A stretch of DNA of 64,000 bases from Alentia gelatinosa (taxonomy: Eukaryota > Annelida > Polychaeta > Phyllodocida > Polynoidae): positions 18,341,318 to 18,405,317 of the forward strand of contig OX465583.1 of NCBI GenBank assembly GCA_950022655.1, written 5' to 3'. The position numbers and the translations under genes are program-made. Positions 44,130 to 58,300 of the stretch are shown piece by piece (within the stretch, counting starts at the first letter, position 1; each line of letters begins with the position of its first letter). The notes below the pieces were generated by a model. The model saw nothing but the letters and a program-made list of their open reading frames with translations. It did no database searches and had not been told where the DNA came from.

Positions 44130-46311
44130 ATCAACATAAACAGCTCTCAACCAATCAAAACGCCGCATTCGGGATATGCAGATGGGTCAGCGGCGTCGTC
44201 CGCTGCTCCATTTCCCGCTTCTCTCTATTCCGTGGTCGCAAAGCGTTGGGTGAGGAAGTGATTTTCAACTGCTATGCCTCGTCCGCCTACTATAACATTA
44301 TCAAGTTTGACCAAATCCAATTTGCAAATTGGGCCAATTTGCATTTGATTTAAAACGAGGGTAAACAAATGATCAGTCAAATACAAATTGGCCTAATTCA
44401 CATAGAAAAAATATACTGAAATTTTTTTTTTCATTTCATTCAAAAAGAAGGACAATAACCTATAATTTCTAAAACTTAAATGTAAAACTGACATGGGTTT
44501 TACCAGGTGAATCGCCTATATATTCTTTTATAATATTACCATGATATCGATCTCTAAAACTAGCACGGTTATGCCTGACCTTTAGATATGTAGATATGTA
44601 GATTGGTGTCTGTACAAGCATTGCGGCACTTTTGCCAGTAATATCCTAGAGAAAATGTATTGATAAACAAAATCTTCCCCAGAATGTCTGTATAACTTCA
44701 AATTTCAGCAAAATATAAAATTATATTGAGTATCATATTGTATGTCAACCTGGTAAAGGAATCAAATTGTTATAAACTACCTAAGCCTTGATCTCAAGCA
44801 ATATATACATTGCCATAGGACTCAGGCTCCTGGCTTTGAGAAGGACACTCATCTGTTATAAGTTTCAAATAGCTGATATGTATATTTTCATATAACTGTT
44901 GGTACAGAGTAAGGAGACATTCATAAACTTTGTAGTAATTGTTTATTTCATCCTAGGCCAGAATAAACACCCAATGGCCTCTCTTTTGATATATAATAAA
45001 TAGAAAGGACGACCCGATGTCCACATCCATTTTGCCTGGAATGTTACACATATCCAAGTCTCAGTAAGTGTTCTTTCATTCTTAGACTCCCTAAAAGCAG
45101 ATTCAATTCTACTGTTAGTATTATATAATGAAGCAATCCATATGCTGGGGACAACCCAAGCGAGTGAAACCCGTGGCCAGTATGGGCCAGTAAGAAACTG
45201 AATCACTCAACATTTCTTACCTACAAGGTGGGAGAGGGAAAACATCAGGGGGAAATCCCACAGAGCAGTAGAATAAAACTTGCCAAGTATGAGCAAGTTT
45301 TGGTACTTGGCATTCACTATACCAGCAAGTAATTAATTATCTCAAGTACACTTCATAGACTTATCATACTCCTAAGTAATTTTTCATAAACAATTCAGGC
45401 TGTGCCACTTGTAATATCTAAAAAGGAATTTAGTAAATTTCAACAATAATTGTCACTTAACATTAAAGGTTGCCGTTTGTGCTCCCTCAAAGATTGCTGA
45501 GAATGGACAGAAAACTCAGTGTGTCCTTTTTAATAGCACCATCATAGCGAGCCTGTGTTTGCAAATTATGTGGGCAATTTGGCATTTTCTTATGATTGCT
45601 CACATGCGGGCTGGCGAGTTTTGAGCTCACTCACATCCAAGTCACTCTCATTTCCAAATGAGTGAAAGACACACCAAAAGATTATTGCCAATGTAATTTG
45701 CTTGGTGTTTCTCCAGTTACCCCCTACCTCTTCGACTGAACCCATGCCCATGACAATGACAAAAGAGTACCAGACCAGATGAATCACTACATAGCCAAGT
45801 ATGGCCATCCAGTTTGGAATTGCTGATGTACAAAGTAATTGCAGTATGCCCAGTAGCACCTATCATGCATAAAACAATATAACTATAACTGTGTCTATAG
45901 CACCCTGTCTCTATTGGTTTCAGTGTACCCTGCTAAAAGTTAGCCTCACTTCACTGTAGGCACCTGAGATAATAGGATAATAGAGAAAACACTTATGGAA
46001 AATATTAGGACCAATATTAGTTAGGGTTTGAATAATTACTCATCACATGTTTTTTTTCATCTTTTGGATATACTTGTATCAGTATTTTTTTGTAATTTTT
46101 TAGTTCCAGTAGAATCCATGGTTTGCTGCGTGGTTGGACAAGGACTCTCTAGCTAAGTCTTGTATCACATCATACTTGTATCAGTATCTCATGGTAAATC
46201 TGAGGTTGGAATAAAAGAAACCCATGACCATACTGTATGTATAGAGTTCTGAATAGAAAAAAGCTGAACTTGTGGGTTTATGTACAATATAAACTGAAAT
46301 TAAAATAATAA
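44130..46311. other. No gene seen between the convergent transcription units
   Basis: AT-rich DNA. A CCAAT box motif is at about 44151. Several short ORFs have no domain and are not accepted. Confidence 0.45.
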
Positions 46312-46317
46312 TTTATT
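46312..46317 (-). terminator. AATAAA overlapping the transposase stop codon
   Basis: On the minus strand the stop TAA (46315-46313) lies inside GAATAAATT, a canonical polyadenylation hexamer. If used, the 3' UTR would be very short; a later signal may exist. Confidence 0.4.
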
Positions 46318-49300
46318 CATCCTTCTCCATTTCTTCAATAAGAGATATCTCCATCATGGTGGTTTCAGGCAGACCTGTTTTGGGAACACCTGCAATGTCT
46401 AATGTATTCAAGTGCTCAATAAACTTTGCAAAACATAGTGAAGTGTCAGATAGGACTGGGCCAAAGGAAACTACAGCTGCATGTTGCATCTTTTCAAGGT
46501 TAGTAACTGTTTGTTGAATGACAGCTATTACTCCCTGGTCAAACCTACTGAGGGTTTCCATTTCTTGTACCTCAAAGAGCTTCCTCATAAGTGCATCTTG
46601 CCTAAGTACAATAGCATCAACAAATCGCACCATATCACCACTCAATAGTGCCACTTCCTCCCTTGCACGGCACTGCAGATTAAGCACATCAATAGCTTTT
46701 CGTCTAGTGGCTTTCGGTATGTTATCTATGATGACAGCTTCTGGGTCAAGTATGTCTGAATAAATATCTGAATCCAGTTGCATTGCCTCTTGTCTTGAAA
46801 TATCAGCGATAGAGGCATTGAACCGTGGAGCAGCATTCACATTTTGGATGGCTTTATCAATCTTTCTGCTCGAATCTATCAGCTGTTTTGTGATCTTCTT
46901 AGCGATTGTTTGGCCATCTGAAGGAAAAAATGTATATCCTTAGTATTTGTTGTATTTCAGGCTGTGTTGCTACTGCATACACTTTAAAGATAATAATAAG
47001 ATATTCTATTCTATGTGAAAGCATTACCTTGATAGTTTGAGTGAATTAAATAAAAATATTTTGATAGCAATGCATTTATAGTTGAGATAGACAAAAGGGC
47101 ACTCATTCATCATATGTAAAATATAAAAGATTAAGTGACATATATGGTAGGTGGCAAACCTGCATATTTCTTGCGTGTGTCTCTGAAGAATACATACTGG
47201 ATGACTTCATCCCTCACTGCTTGAAGAAGTTCTCTGCGCTTGAGTGTAGAGGCAGATTTGAACTGGGAAGTGAAAGCATGACTGCTCTTTAACCACCTTG
47301 GCATATGATGTTTTCGTTCAATCTGGCAAAGCTTTGCCTCTAACCTATGATGGGTAATCACATCAGGAATCATTAGAATATTAGACAAAGTTAGATATCA
47401 GCAGAATAGGATATCTTCTTATACAGGGATTTCAAAATACAATTACAGCATATGGTAGGCCGTGTGTTCTCAGTAATGAAAATAGGTCATAATGTTATAA
47501 TTATTAAGAATGACATATTATTAAGCATAGCGCCTCACTTATGTAAGGGGTAGACCTTAAGAAGAAGGGAGTATGAATTCAAACACAGATATACGAGGTA
47601 CTACTATGAGTAAAGAACTTCACTGAGCTTTAATGCTTATTCAATGACAGGTCCATCCAGATTATATACAAAGAGCAGGTGGCAACATCAAAACAGGCAG
47701 GAGCTGCTACAGAATAGGTGACTGTCTTAATGCAGTCTTTTTGGTACTAATAAATGGACAATTTAGATTATTAATCTCTTCACATAGAAACTAATATAAT
47801 TGGTCACAATAGGGTGTATAGAACTTTACATAATACTTAAATGGAATGTTTACTGCTGGACCTTGTTTCCTGGTCACATCAGATATGCAAAGCAATCGGA
47901 CAGAGATGTCAATGTCCTATAGACCTATGAACATGTAAAATGATTTGATGTGTGCTATATAGTATAGATGAGTGTATGGTATCATAGGTAAAATGGTCAC
48001 AAAAACTGTCACAATCAACCACAGGGTTGTACATGTGGTACAGGTCTATTGGGTGATTGTAACTTATCATTTCCAGATGCTATAACTCATTAGAATAAAA
48101 AGTATTTACTTGGATTGATTCTATCATTATGGCATACCATAATACCAAATCTCATAATTTTCATATGCACACTGCAATACTAAGCTGGATTTGCAAAACC
48201 TACTGCAGTCCTCCTTGATTTGTTAGGTCTTGCGTCCACCTACTACAATAGAAATTTAGACCTATCGATATGGCACCGATACAAAAAGCAAAAATCAGAG
48301 ACATATCAGGAAGAATTGTAGACATATGTCTACACATGCCAATCCACCATGCATTGTATGGGGCTTTTATCAGTGTCTAATCACAGAAACATGATCAACT
48401 GCCCCAATATTAGGTGACCTTCTGACACGATTTAGATTTTTTATCGGAATGTGCATCGTAGACCATATTGGAGCCATATCGTAGTAGGTGGACACCGGGC
48501 CTTGATCATCATCAATGAAAAGGTACCTTGATAATTTGTCAACATCATCTGGATGGTCATCCCCAAGGTCATCCTCAGATGCAGCAATCTTCTCACTGGA
48601 AGAATTATTCAAATTGAAAGTCTTTACTCTCTGATAGGCTCAATCATGCAAATGTAAATACCCCCCTTCATCTAAACACATCACAAGAACACAAGCCTAC
48701 TTATGTATGGAAAAGTGCTATAATAAGTTTGTCTCTATATGTTAAAAGGAAGGGATTTTGATAGTTGAAAAAGATACTTTCTTTGACCATGTAACATGCT
48801 AGAACAACTTTAGCTATCTAAATTGTACATAATTGCCCACCTGCAAGCATAGAAGTCATGAAGATGAAGTACATATGTATTCTTCCACTTCTCATCAGGT
48901 TCGACTGAAAGTATTAGATATGAATAATCTCTCTTATCAGAGGTAAAAAGCATTTCATTATTTATGTGCTTGTGAGACATTTTTGAGATTTTATTTGAAT
49001 GGACAATCTGTACCCAAATAATGTGAGATAAATCATTTAACATTTTCTCAAACATGCTGAGGGGAGTTAAATCTTTGAATTTGTATATCAAAGCCAACTA
49101 CTGCATGCAATTACATGGGTTATGAGAAGGTTGTATTACTTGTTTGTATATGTGATTGCAGCCTTTGCATTTCTGCCTTGTCCCAGTCGGTAAATGATTC
49201 TTTGGTAAGGTGACCTGGAAAAGGATGAATTTAGTAGTATTGGAAAGTTGTAGAAAAAAATAAACACTCAAGAAAAGATGCATGGATATGAGTTTAATTT

Positions 49301-52300
49301 AGGGAAAAAATGTGGAAGGTACTGCCTCAGAGAGAAAAAAATGAAAACACATAAACAGTCCTTTTAGTGTCCCTTACACTAGAACTACGAGTATAGAGAA
49401 AGAGAGGGGTAGCTCAGGGCCCTGTTTTTCAGTCAAGACAATCGTTATGAACGACATGTTTTTGCTCTGAGTGTGCTATAGTTGCGACATTTTAGAGGGT
49501 CGGACAATTATCGCCGCTCTACGACACGTAGGGCGGTGTGAGGTGTGCTATAGTCACGACACTCGGTGGCCAATGGACCGGAAAGTGTTGCTACAAGTGT
49601 CGTAGGTCTAAGACCACTCTAGACATGTCGTAGCGAATGCGCAACTTCACTTTCCGTTAGAATTAAGTGCTGAAATTTGAACACGAGTAAGGTATACATA
49701 TAACCTATAATTGTACCAAATATGAAGAAAATCGACCGCACCGTTATGAAGTTATCGGCGTTTGAATTACGTCATAACAAATGCTGCTCTGGTGGCCAGT
49801 GTATCCCTACCATCACATGATCTAATTTATGCGGCGACCTTGACATATCGACTCACACTGCGCCGCTCCGGTTTATCGCTCCGCACTGTAGGTTGCTCTA
49901 GCGGTGCAGTGTGATATCGACTGCGCTTACTTCACTCTCTAATCAGAGATTCCGTGCATTATACCGCGGAAGATCTGCTAGGAGAGTGCGTGTACGAAAT
50001 CCGATCGATAGCTCAATGTTTCATATTCAAACGCCGATAACTTCATAACGGTCTGGCCGTTCTTCTCCATATTTGGTGCGATTATAGGTTATATGTATCC
50101 CGTATCGTGTTAAAATTTCATGCCTTAATTCTGTCGGGAAGTGGATAAATCATCTATATACGCACAGTGATGTGATATAGAACCTAAGACAGTTCTATAC
50201 TTGTTGTGACGGCCGACACTTTTAGCGGCGATCGTCCGTGCTGCACTACGACACCGTCTATAGGACGCCGGCCATCTTTTGTCGTCAGAAAAGGTCGTAG
50301 ATCGGCTGTGCGATCGTAGGCCTGCGACACTCACAAATGTCGTGACTAAAAAACAGGGCCCAGGATGGCAGGACATGTGAAAGTTTCTCTCAGCCTTATC
50401 AGCAATTAGCACCCCCACCACCCCTACCACTACAGAGAGTACTACCCCATGGCCATCTGCTCATATAAGGACCCCCTGTGGGGCAGCACCCATTTCAGTC
50501 ACCATGCTGCCACAATGGAGGATACTCTAAGAGTCTCATTTTCAGGAGCCCCTTTAGGGCCGAATGACCCAGTTTAAAATACAGAATAGTCAGTCAGCTG
50601 ACTTTGAGGGCAGGGAAAAGGCAGAAAAATTTATATATGACACATTTTAAGGAGACTGTTGAAAGGAGATAGATATAAGCTGAAAGTAGGCTTTTGAGTT
50701 TTGAAGATTGGCCAGATCTTTGTAAGTGACACTTCATTTATATCAGGAAAGTCCTGAATATTTTGCATTTCTTAGGGCATTTTTATTACACTATCAACTC
50801 TTTCAGAAATTGGATAACCTTAACATTGATATAAATAGAAAGAATATAATTTGGCCCGGTTGGTTGATGCCACAAGGCATGTCTTATTCATCCTTAAAGG
50901 GTGAAACTCTTATTTAAGAAATACATGAAAAGCAAACATTTATCAAATATGGAGACATATGCATAGATGCCAATCTATCATTATAACGAAAATCATTAGT
51001 GGCTATCAAGATATTATGTAGGGGTAGGGTATTAGTCTCATAATATATCACTAGCGAACGGTTCCACGATGGTCCATTATGGTTATTTGATGAAGTGATC
51101 ATGTGATTTGACATGTGAAATATTGTAGATGAGCTACAAGGGTTTCATTTAGATTTCATGAAAAATAGGACTGAGTGCAAACGTTTATATCAGTATGCAT
51201 TTCATGGTTATCAATTGTAATATTGTAGGCATTTCAGAATTGTATATGTAGTGTTTGATACGATATATGTAGAATATCAAAACCATTACCAGATAGGTAA
51301 GGACACCAGTCACCAGATAACAGATAGGACAATAGGGGATGTGCTCCATCCAAGACTGATCATGTGATGTAAGCAAGCACGCTCGTGAGAGGGTCAGCTA
51401 ATGAGGCTTGGACACAACCCGATCCCTAACCCTGGTAAACTAACATTCGGCTGGTAAACTAACAAGCGAATGGATGATGGTAGGGAACAAGGGGTGATGA
51501 AATCAGATAAAAAGAGGGTATTTTGGAGGGTACAGGTAGATCCCGAGATGAGAGCAGAGGAGGCTGAGTTTGGAGATAGACAACTGACCAGAAACAGATC
51601 AGAGAGCTGGACAGGAGCAAAGTTGTGTGAACTTTGGTGAGACTCTGCAGCAACCCATCGGCAGGTCTCTACTTAGACTATGTTGTCCATGCTGCACGCC
51701 TGTTGTCTCTGCACTCTCCTCTCATTTCACGCATCACTGATTTCATGACAGCCTATAAGTACCCACCCTCATACCACCTTTGTGTAACCATCTGCGCAGG
51801 CTTGCCATCTATTCTTGGTTTAGTGTTCTGGACTGTCAGTTATGTGTGTTTGAATGGTGATCTGTATTATGGTATCATCGTGCCATCATGGGTTGTTCCA
51901 TCATGCAATCATTTGAGAAGTGTAGGTTGTATTATTGTCTCCATTTTGTGCAGTTACGAGAGTCCACTTGAACCTTTAGTTTGTGTTACAGCACTCAAGT
52001 CCTTGGGGATATGACCATGTTAGCATCCCCAGAGTAAAGCATTTCATGAAACTGTGCTCCCAAACTTTGCTAAAAGTTATTTCTTTAATGTTGAATTAAG
52101 GGGTTAGTTGAGGGACCCATCATAGATATTCAAACAATTTCCATATAGAAATAAGATATCATGTAATACCAACACATTGTGAAAGTTTTATCTATTTTCA
52201 TAAATTTCTTCATGGTTTGTTACCAAAAAGAATGACTATGTATATATTGGAAGATGAGGCCTCAAGGCATCCCCTGTATGGGACTGGCATTACCTGCTGC

Positions 52301-55300
52301 TAATGGGTAAAGTTATTCCTGAATGCCAGCCTCCCACCCAGCCCCATCCAAAAATGAGCTTCTGGACCACTGAGCTACTCCTACCCAAGAACCTAGGAAA
52401 CTGTAACAAGCTAATGAATAGGACTAGGGATGAATAAGGCCATATCTCATGTTACTTACCAGGCAATGAAGAAATTATTTGGTTCAGTTCCTGCTCCGTT
52501 GAAGCAACGAGGATACAGGCTTTCATCATTTTCTGACATAGTGATTCAACTGTGGTGAAAACAAAATAAGTTAATGTATTAATTATTGATATGTTGTTAT
52601 ATGGTGAATTTGATTTGGTTTATCTTTCAAGAATATTGGATACCTGACAAAAACAAGGAGTAAATGAATATCTGTTTTTGATGGAACAGTGCAGTAGCAA
52701 TGAAGAACGTTTTATATATTTCCATGTGAGTGGTAGTTCTCATTTTTATTTCGAACCCAGTCCTCAAATTGTGGTAGAATCACCCCAAAAATATGTAAAT
52801 TTGCATGTTTCTATATATATATGTCCATATTGCGTGCCAGCGTATGTGGCATCTACAATACTGTTTCCTCTCATATACAAAAGCGTTAAAGCTGTATTTG
52901 CCACCAGGCATATATGAGAGGCAATATCCTGTGCGTGATATTATATACGCTTGTCATATACATGTTATATTCTAAATGAGGTCATAAGATAAATAATCTT
53001 ACCCATTTTGTTTGTTAATTTTGTGCTGTAATGAAGAAGCAATTCTGTCAGAAGGTCATGCCGATTTTCTGAGGTCATCTCCTTTGTGATGTTAGAAAAA
53101 TCACCCAAGTATGACCATAGTCTTTCTGTACCTTCACCATCTGACAGTCCTGCCCCCTTGATACGTCTGGGGTTGTAGAATACCTGAACATTAATGAGTA
53201 GCTATGAGTAACAACGAGATTATGTATATAAGATTAAAAACATATTATATAGAGATTTCTGTGCAGACACAGCTAGGAAATAAAGTAATGTATTGCCTAA
53301 ATTTACATGGAGACTAAGTGCAGTAATAAGGAAAAACATGGTTGGCGAGCCAAGAGGGGGGAATGAGATAAAGATAAATATAGTGTTATTTCAGTATCTT
53401 GGATCTATATTGGGGATATTCAGGAGCTGTGTATTACCCCAGCTTTGTGCTCAGCTTTATACAAGCAAGAATGGCACCCATGCTTGACAATTGTATACAA
53501 TACCTTATTTTCATTAAGAAAAAAGGCATGTGCTTTGCCATGTTGCATAATCAGACAGTCTCTAGTGACCACAATTTACGTTTAGAAGAGACAATCATTA
53601 GATTTTTATGCATGAAAGTTGTCAAGAATCGCAGCCTATAAATCATATAGAGTAAACACCAGGAAAATGCTTGAGCACCTAGCTCTACTATAGGATAAAA
53701 CCTAAAACCTATCTATAGCATCGGATGGCATGACACCATGATAATGGATTGCACTGGTTATTTACACCTCATTTGTACCTTGATTGATGGAACTAAACTG
53801 CCTTGATGAGACTAAAACTTTTTGCAATTGTGAGGTATTCATGTGGGGAAGCTAACAATTAAAGTTTGGATAACAATAATGAATTAATAGAGCTGTGGTC
53901 CATAACTGAAAAAGAAAAAAAACAGGGAGGCAAATGATAGTTTTCTTAGTTGCACCAGGCACACATAAACCTTGAGAGTATTAGAAGGTTCTACTACTGA
54001 TAGAGGGACACTGTCACATGTGCCCCCCTCCCCCATACATATACGCTAGGTAGATGCATGAACTTTTACTTGTAAGTTTGGTGATACTTTTAGTCTAAGT
54101 GGTAACTGTGAAGCCACATTAGGGATCCTGCCTCATCCTGGAGGCCGTTTCACTAGTAGGGGGTGTCAAAGCGAGAGGTAGGACCGCAACAGTGCTAGCA
54201 ACAGTGATACCAACAGTGTCAAGCCCAAATTCATGTTTCATCAGAGGTCTCGCTGTTGAGGTGGGACCAACTCTCACGGTTAGCATAGTTTACGGCATAG
54301 TGCAACGAGTGAGCACAGGGTCTCGCTATAAATACGGATGTGCTATCAAACCTCACTGTGTGTATATAGAGGATTTCCTGTGCTTCCCATACGAATCAGC
54401 TATGAAATTTTAACACGAGTAAGGGGTAAATATAACCTATAATCGTACCAAATATGAAGAAGCACGGCTTTACCGTTCTGAAGATATCAGCGTTTGAATT
54501 TTAAACATCGGGCTATCGATTGGATATCGTACAAGCACTCTCTCTCACAGTTGATGTCAAGGTCGCCGCATAAATTAGGTCACGTGATGGTAGGGGTACA
54601 CTGGCCACCAGAGCAGTATTTGCTATGACAAAATTCAAACTCCGATATCTTCGGGCGTTTTTCTTTATGTTTGGTACTAATATAGGTTATATGTATGCCT
54701 TACTCATGTACAGATTTCATTGCTTAATACCTACGGAAAGTGGGTGAAAACCTTCTTTATACGTAATCAATGAGAGGGTCGACCATCTCGCCCATAGTGG
54801 CACCACAGTGGCAGGTACAGTGAGACCCAATTTACTAGTGAAACGGATACTGGTGCCGCTCATGTCCCAAGTGCCATTCACGCTTGACTGCACTTTCTAA
54901 TGAAACGCACACTGACGCTGTGGTGGCACTGTTGCCAACATTGAGGCTTACTGCTTCTAGTGAAACAGCCCCCTGATGTGAAATACTGGTCACCGTTACA
55001 AGATAGCATGAGTGGGCAATGGGTTTATTGGTGTATCATAATACTGACCTGACATCGCATTTGGTGTCCATACACATGAAATGTTGGCACAGCTAGTGTA
55101 ATGTCTTCAGGAAGCTGGTTCCGTTTCTTAAAGGAAAGTGGTAAAAGTGTAATATGTTATTGTAACCAAACATTTTCTTCCACTATGACCTTAGAAAAAA
55201 ATTAAATTAGTTGGCTGAACATGAGAAGTTGGGGAAAATTGTAATGATTATTAATTCTACAAAGAAAAAATAAAAAGAACAAGAAGGTTTGCATACATAA

Positions 55301-58300
55301 AACCTAACATGAATTACATTGTTTTTTGCCAATTGTATTAGATTAAATTGATTTTGTTCTGATTAGGATATTTATGAAAAACCTATTTACCTTCAGATGG
55401 CTCTCCATTTGACAGGCGATGTCATACATTAGGAGTTTGGTGCTGTTCTTCACTTGATTGAAGAGGTAGACTGGGTATGCCATTCTGTTTGGAATGATAA
55501 AGTGAAAGATGCTTAGAATTATATATATACCAATATTTTCTCTTTACAAGATTTAGACCAACTAATTTGCATTAGAATGCAGGGCTGAAAATAAAGAAGA
55601 AGTACACAATCATATTTTTATTGGTGCTTTTATTGTTGTGATATTTTAAAGAAGAAAAATGCAGTTTTTAGATGGGGAAAAGATATACAATAATATTGTG
55701 AGCCATTCCTGGCCTCTGAATATCTTTTAACAGGATCTTAGAAGTATCTCGTTATCAAAGATGGTCTGTGCTTTGGGGTGGAACATGCTAGATGGATAAT
55801 ATCTTTCAGCATTATTTACAATATTGCTATACTATTTTTTTCATGAATAAAGAATGGATAAGTATATGTATTTATCTGAAAGCTGCCCAGGATGCAAGAT
55901 TAATATAATATTTACAGTAGTTAGGCAAAAAAGTAAAGGTTTAGAATGACTTGTCGTATGACTTGATGACAGAACATAGTATTTGTTGAGACAACAATAG
56001 CCCCATGCCAATATACCCATCATTTTGCTGATTGACAAACCGCCACTTACATATCATGAATGCAAGTGAAGTAGTCAATATTATTTTTGGTTGCAAGAAA
56101 ATCATTAAACATATGAGATATATGTAAATTTAATGCTTTAGCACATAAATTGGATTCTAATACTATTGGTTAGGAAGCATGACCATACCGTTCACCATGC
56201 TTGAGATCGAAGAAATGGAGTGGATAGTCATGTCGACAAACTGATCCAAAAACTCCCTTAACATCCAGCTTGTCACTTTTATTCTTGGTTCTTAGAATAT
56301 CACCAGCTTGGAAATTGCTACAATCCTACAAAGAGAAAGAAGAAAGAAGAGTTCTAATTTTTATTTGTGGAGGAGTGGGAAACCGGGTACACTGGTATAA
56401 AACGAGATACCTTGTTGCAGTGGCACTGTTCTTCTGCTGTCAAAAAAAATCCACTCCCAGGGCAATCAACCACTGACAGCACTATTTTGCAAATTTGGCA
56501 GAAATCCTGTTAATTTGGGACAAATTTAAAATAGGATGTGATATTCTTATATACCTTAGGCAAACACTCTATAGGTACATGCCGCTGCTGATGGTTCAGT
56601 AACTTGTGTTTACTCTCCAAGGCTGACGTTTAATACCCAAGGTTGAGGTTGACCAATGACCAGAAGCTATGATGGATGAATCAAAAAATGGTGGATACAA
56701 CTCCTCACAACAGCATTGAATGTGTACAGACTATGTATGAAGGTATTTCATGTTGGACATTAATGTACAACAGTTTAAATAGCTTGAATATGTGAATTTA
56801 ATCTTTGAAGCCTGCAAAATGTAAGAATACTCTATTGCTGTGGCATAAAGAAATATTTACTTGGTTAGGTTTTGACTTTGTTTCACCAGAAGATAGTTTC
56901 CCTCTATTTTCCCAGTCATCTGCTAGCAGGAAGGGCGTAATTTAGTCTGTAGGTGCCCTTTCACACTGGAAGCCCCATGCACTACTACTCATGAGATGTG
57001 CAGGCTTCCAGTGTGCCCCATCGGTGCTAGTGATGTGATTAAGTCTACCACCTTGACTGTGTGCGGATGATTGGGGGGGGGGGCATTTTTCAGTAATTTC
57101 AAACAGGGGTAGCTTTTTCTTTTGGCCGGGGGGGGGGGGGGGGGAATATGATTGTAGTTTTCCTTAGGAGAGTCAGCAACGTTTTTCAGTATTTGTTATA
57201 TTTGGAATATTTCTTTGGGGCAAGGGGTCCATGGAAGGAGATGCAACCTTTTTTTTTGTATTTCCTTGGGGGGCAAAACTTCTGATACAGGGGGTAATTT
57301 CCTTCGATTCTTTCTGTGAAGACCTCTTTAGATTTCAGCCGAGGGATTAGTGTGTGTGTGTGGGGGGGGGGGGGGGGGGAAGGGAAACCTCAGGACTTAT
57401 GAGATAGGGGTGGAGGGACCTCAGTATTTCTCAGGGGGTGGGGGTGGGGAACTCTTTAAAATTCTGTTGGGGGAGGTTATTTTTATGTATTACCAAGCAG
57501 GGATAATCAATGTCATAGTCTGTATGTTCTGTACATGCGCACAGAGTCAATTGACCAGATTAACCAATCATTCCTCTTTTATTGCAAGGATGAAAGTTGG
57601 GACTCAGAAAAAATCGGAAATTTAAAACACTTAAGAAAAAGAATCATAATAACACTATTTTGTAACACTATTTTGGAGGTGAATTGGTATGAATTTATAT
57701 GTATTCTAGTGTTGATGGTGAATGTGAGATGTGATAATTATGTTATTGTTGGGAAAAATTGCCTGTCTGGTTTCTGAAAGTGTGTAATTTACCTTTCGTT
57801 TTGGGGCTGCATCCTTGTATCCAGCAACAAAAGCATCAACGTCTTCTTGATTTGAGAAGAATCTAGGTGGATGCCTCATACTTATATGGGGATTACTGCC
57901 GTCTCTTCGTCTGTGCACTAGACTAAAGTTGCCATCCATTGCAATGATCTTCTTCTCCTGTTTATAATGATGCATGACATACTACAAGTTCAACACAGTC
58001 CAATATATGATGTAGAAGAATTCTTTTAGGCATTACATTAACTATTTAGATATGTTCACAAATTTATGATACAAGAAGGAATTAGAGTACAAAAGGAAAA
58101 TTGTAAGTTAATATTTTCTTGATATGTCAGTGATGAGGTAACTTAGGTGGTACCATGTAGTATGGTTTAGTGAACTATCAAAACTGATGTAAATGCCTTG
58201 ATGCCTTCTTGTCCCCTAAAGCCCAGAGGCTTCATCAGAAAGTTTCTGAAGTCCTTGGAATGTATCAAAGAAAATCTTATATGGTGAATTTTCTCACACA

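Noticed and set aside
48370..48526. Continuation of transposase exon 13 to a stop at 48370
   Set aside because: The frame is open, but a donor at 48526-48525 joins in phase to the exon at 47344, which carries the expected further C-terminal sequence.
51634..52014. A 126-codon plus-strand frame in transposase intron 10
   Set aside because: It starts at TTG, has no domain and no splice context, and is antisense to the transposase; probably chance.
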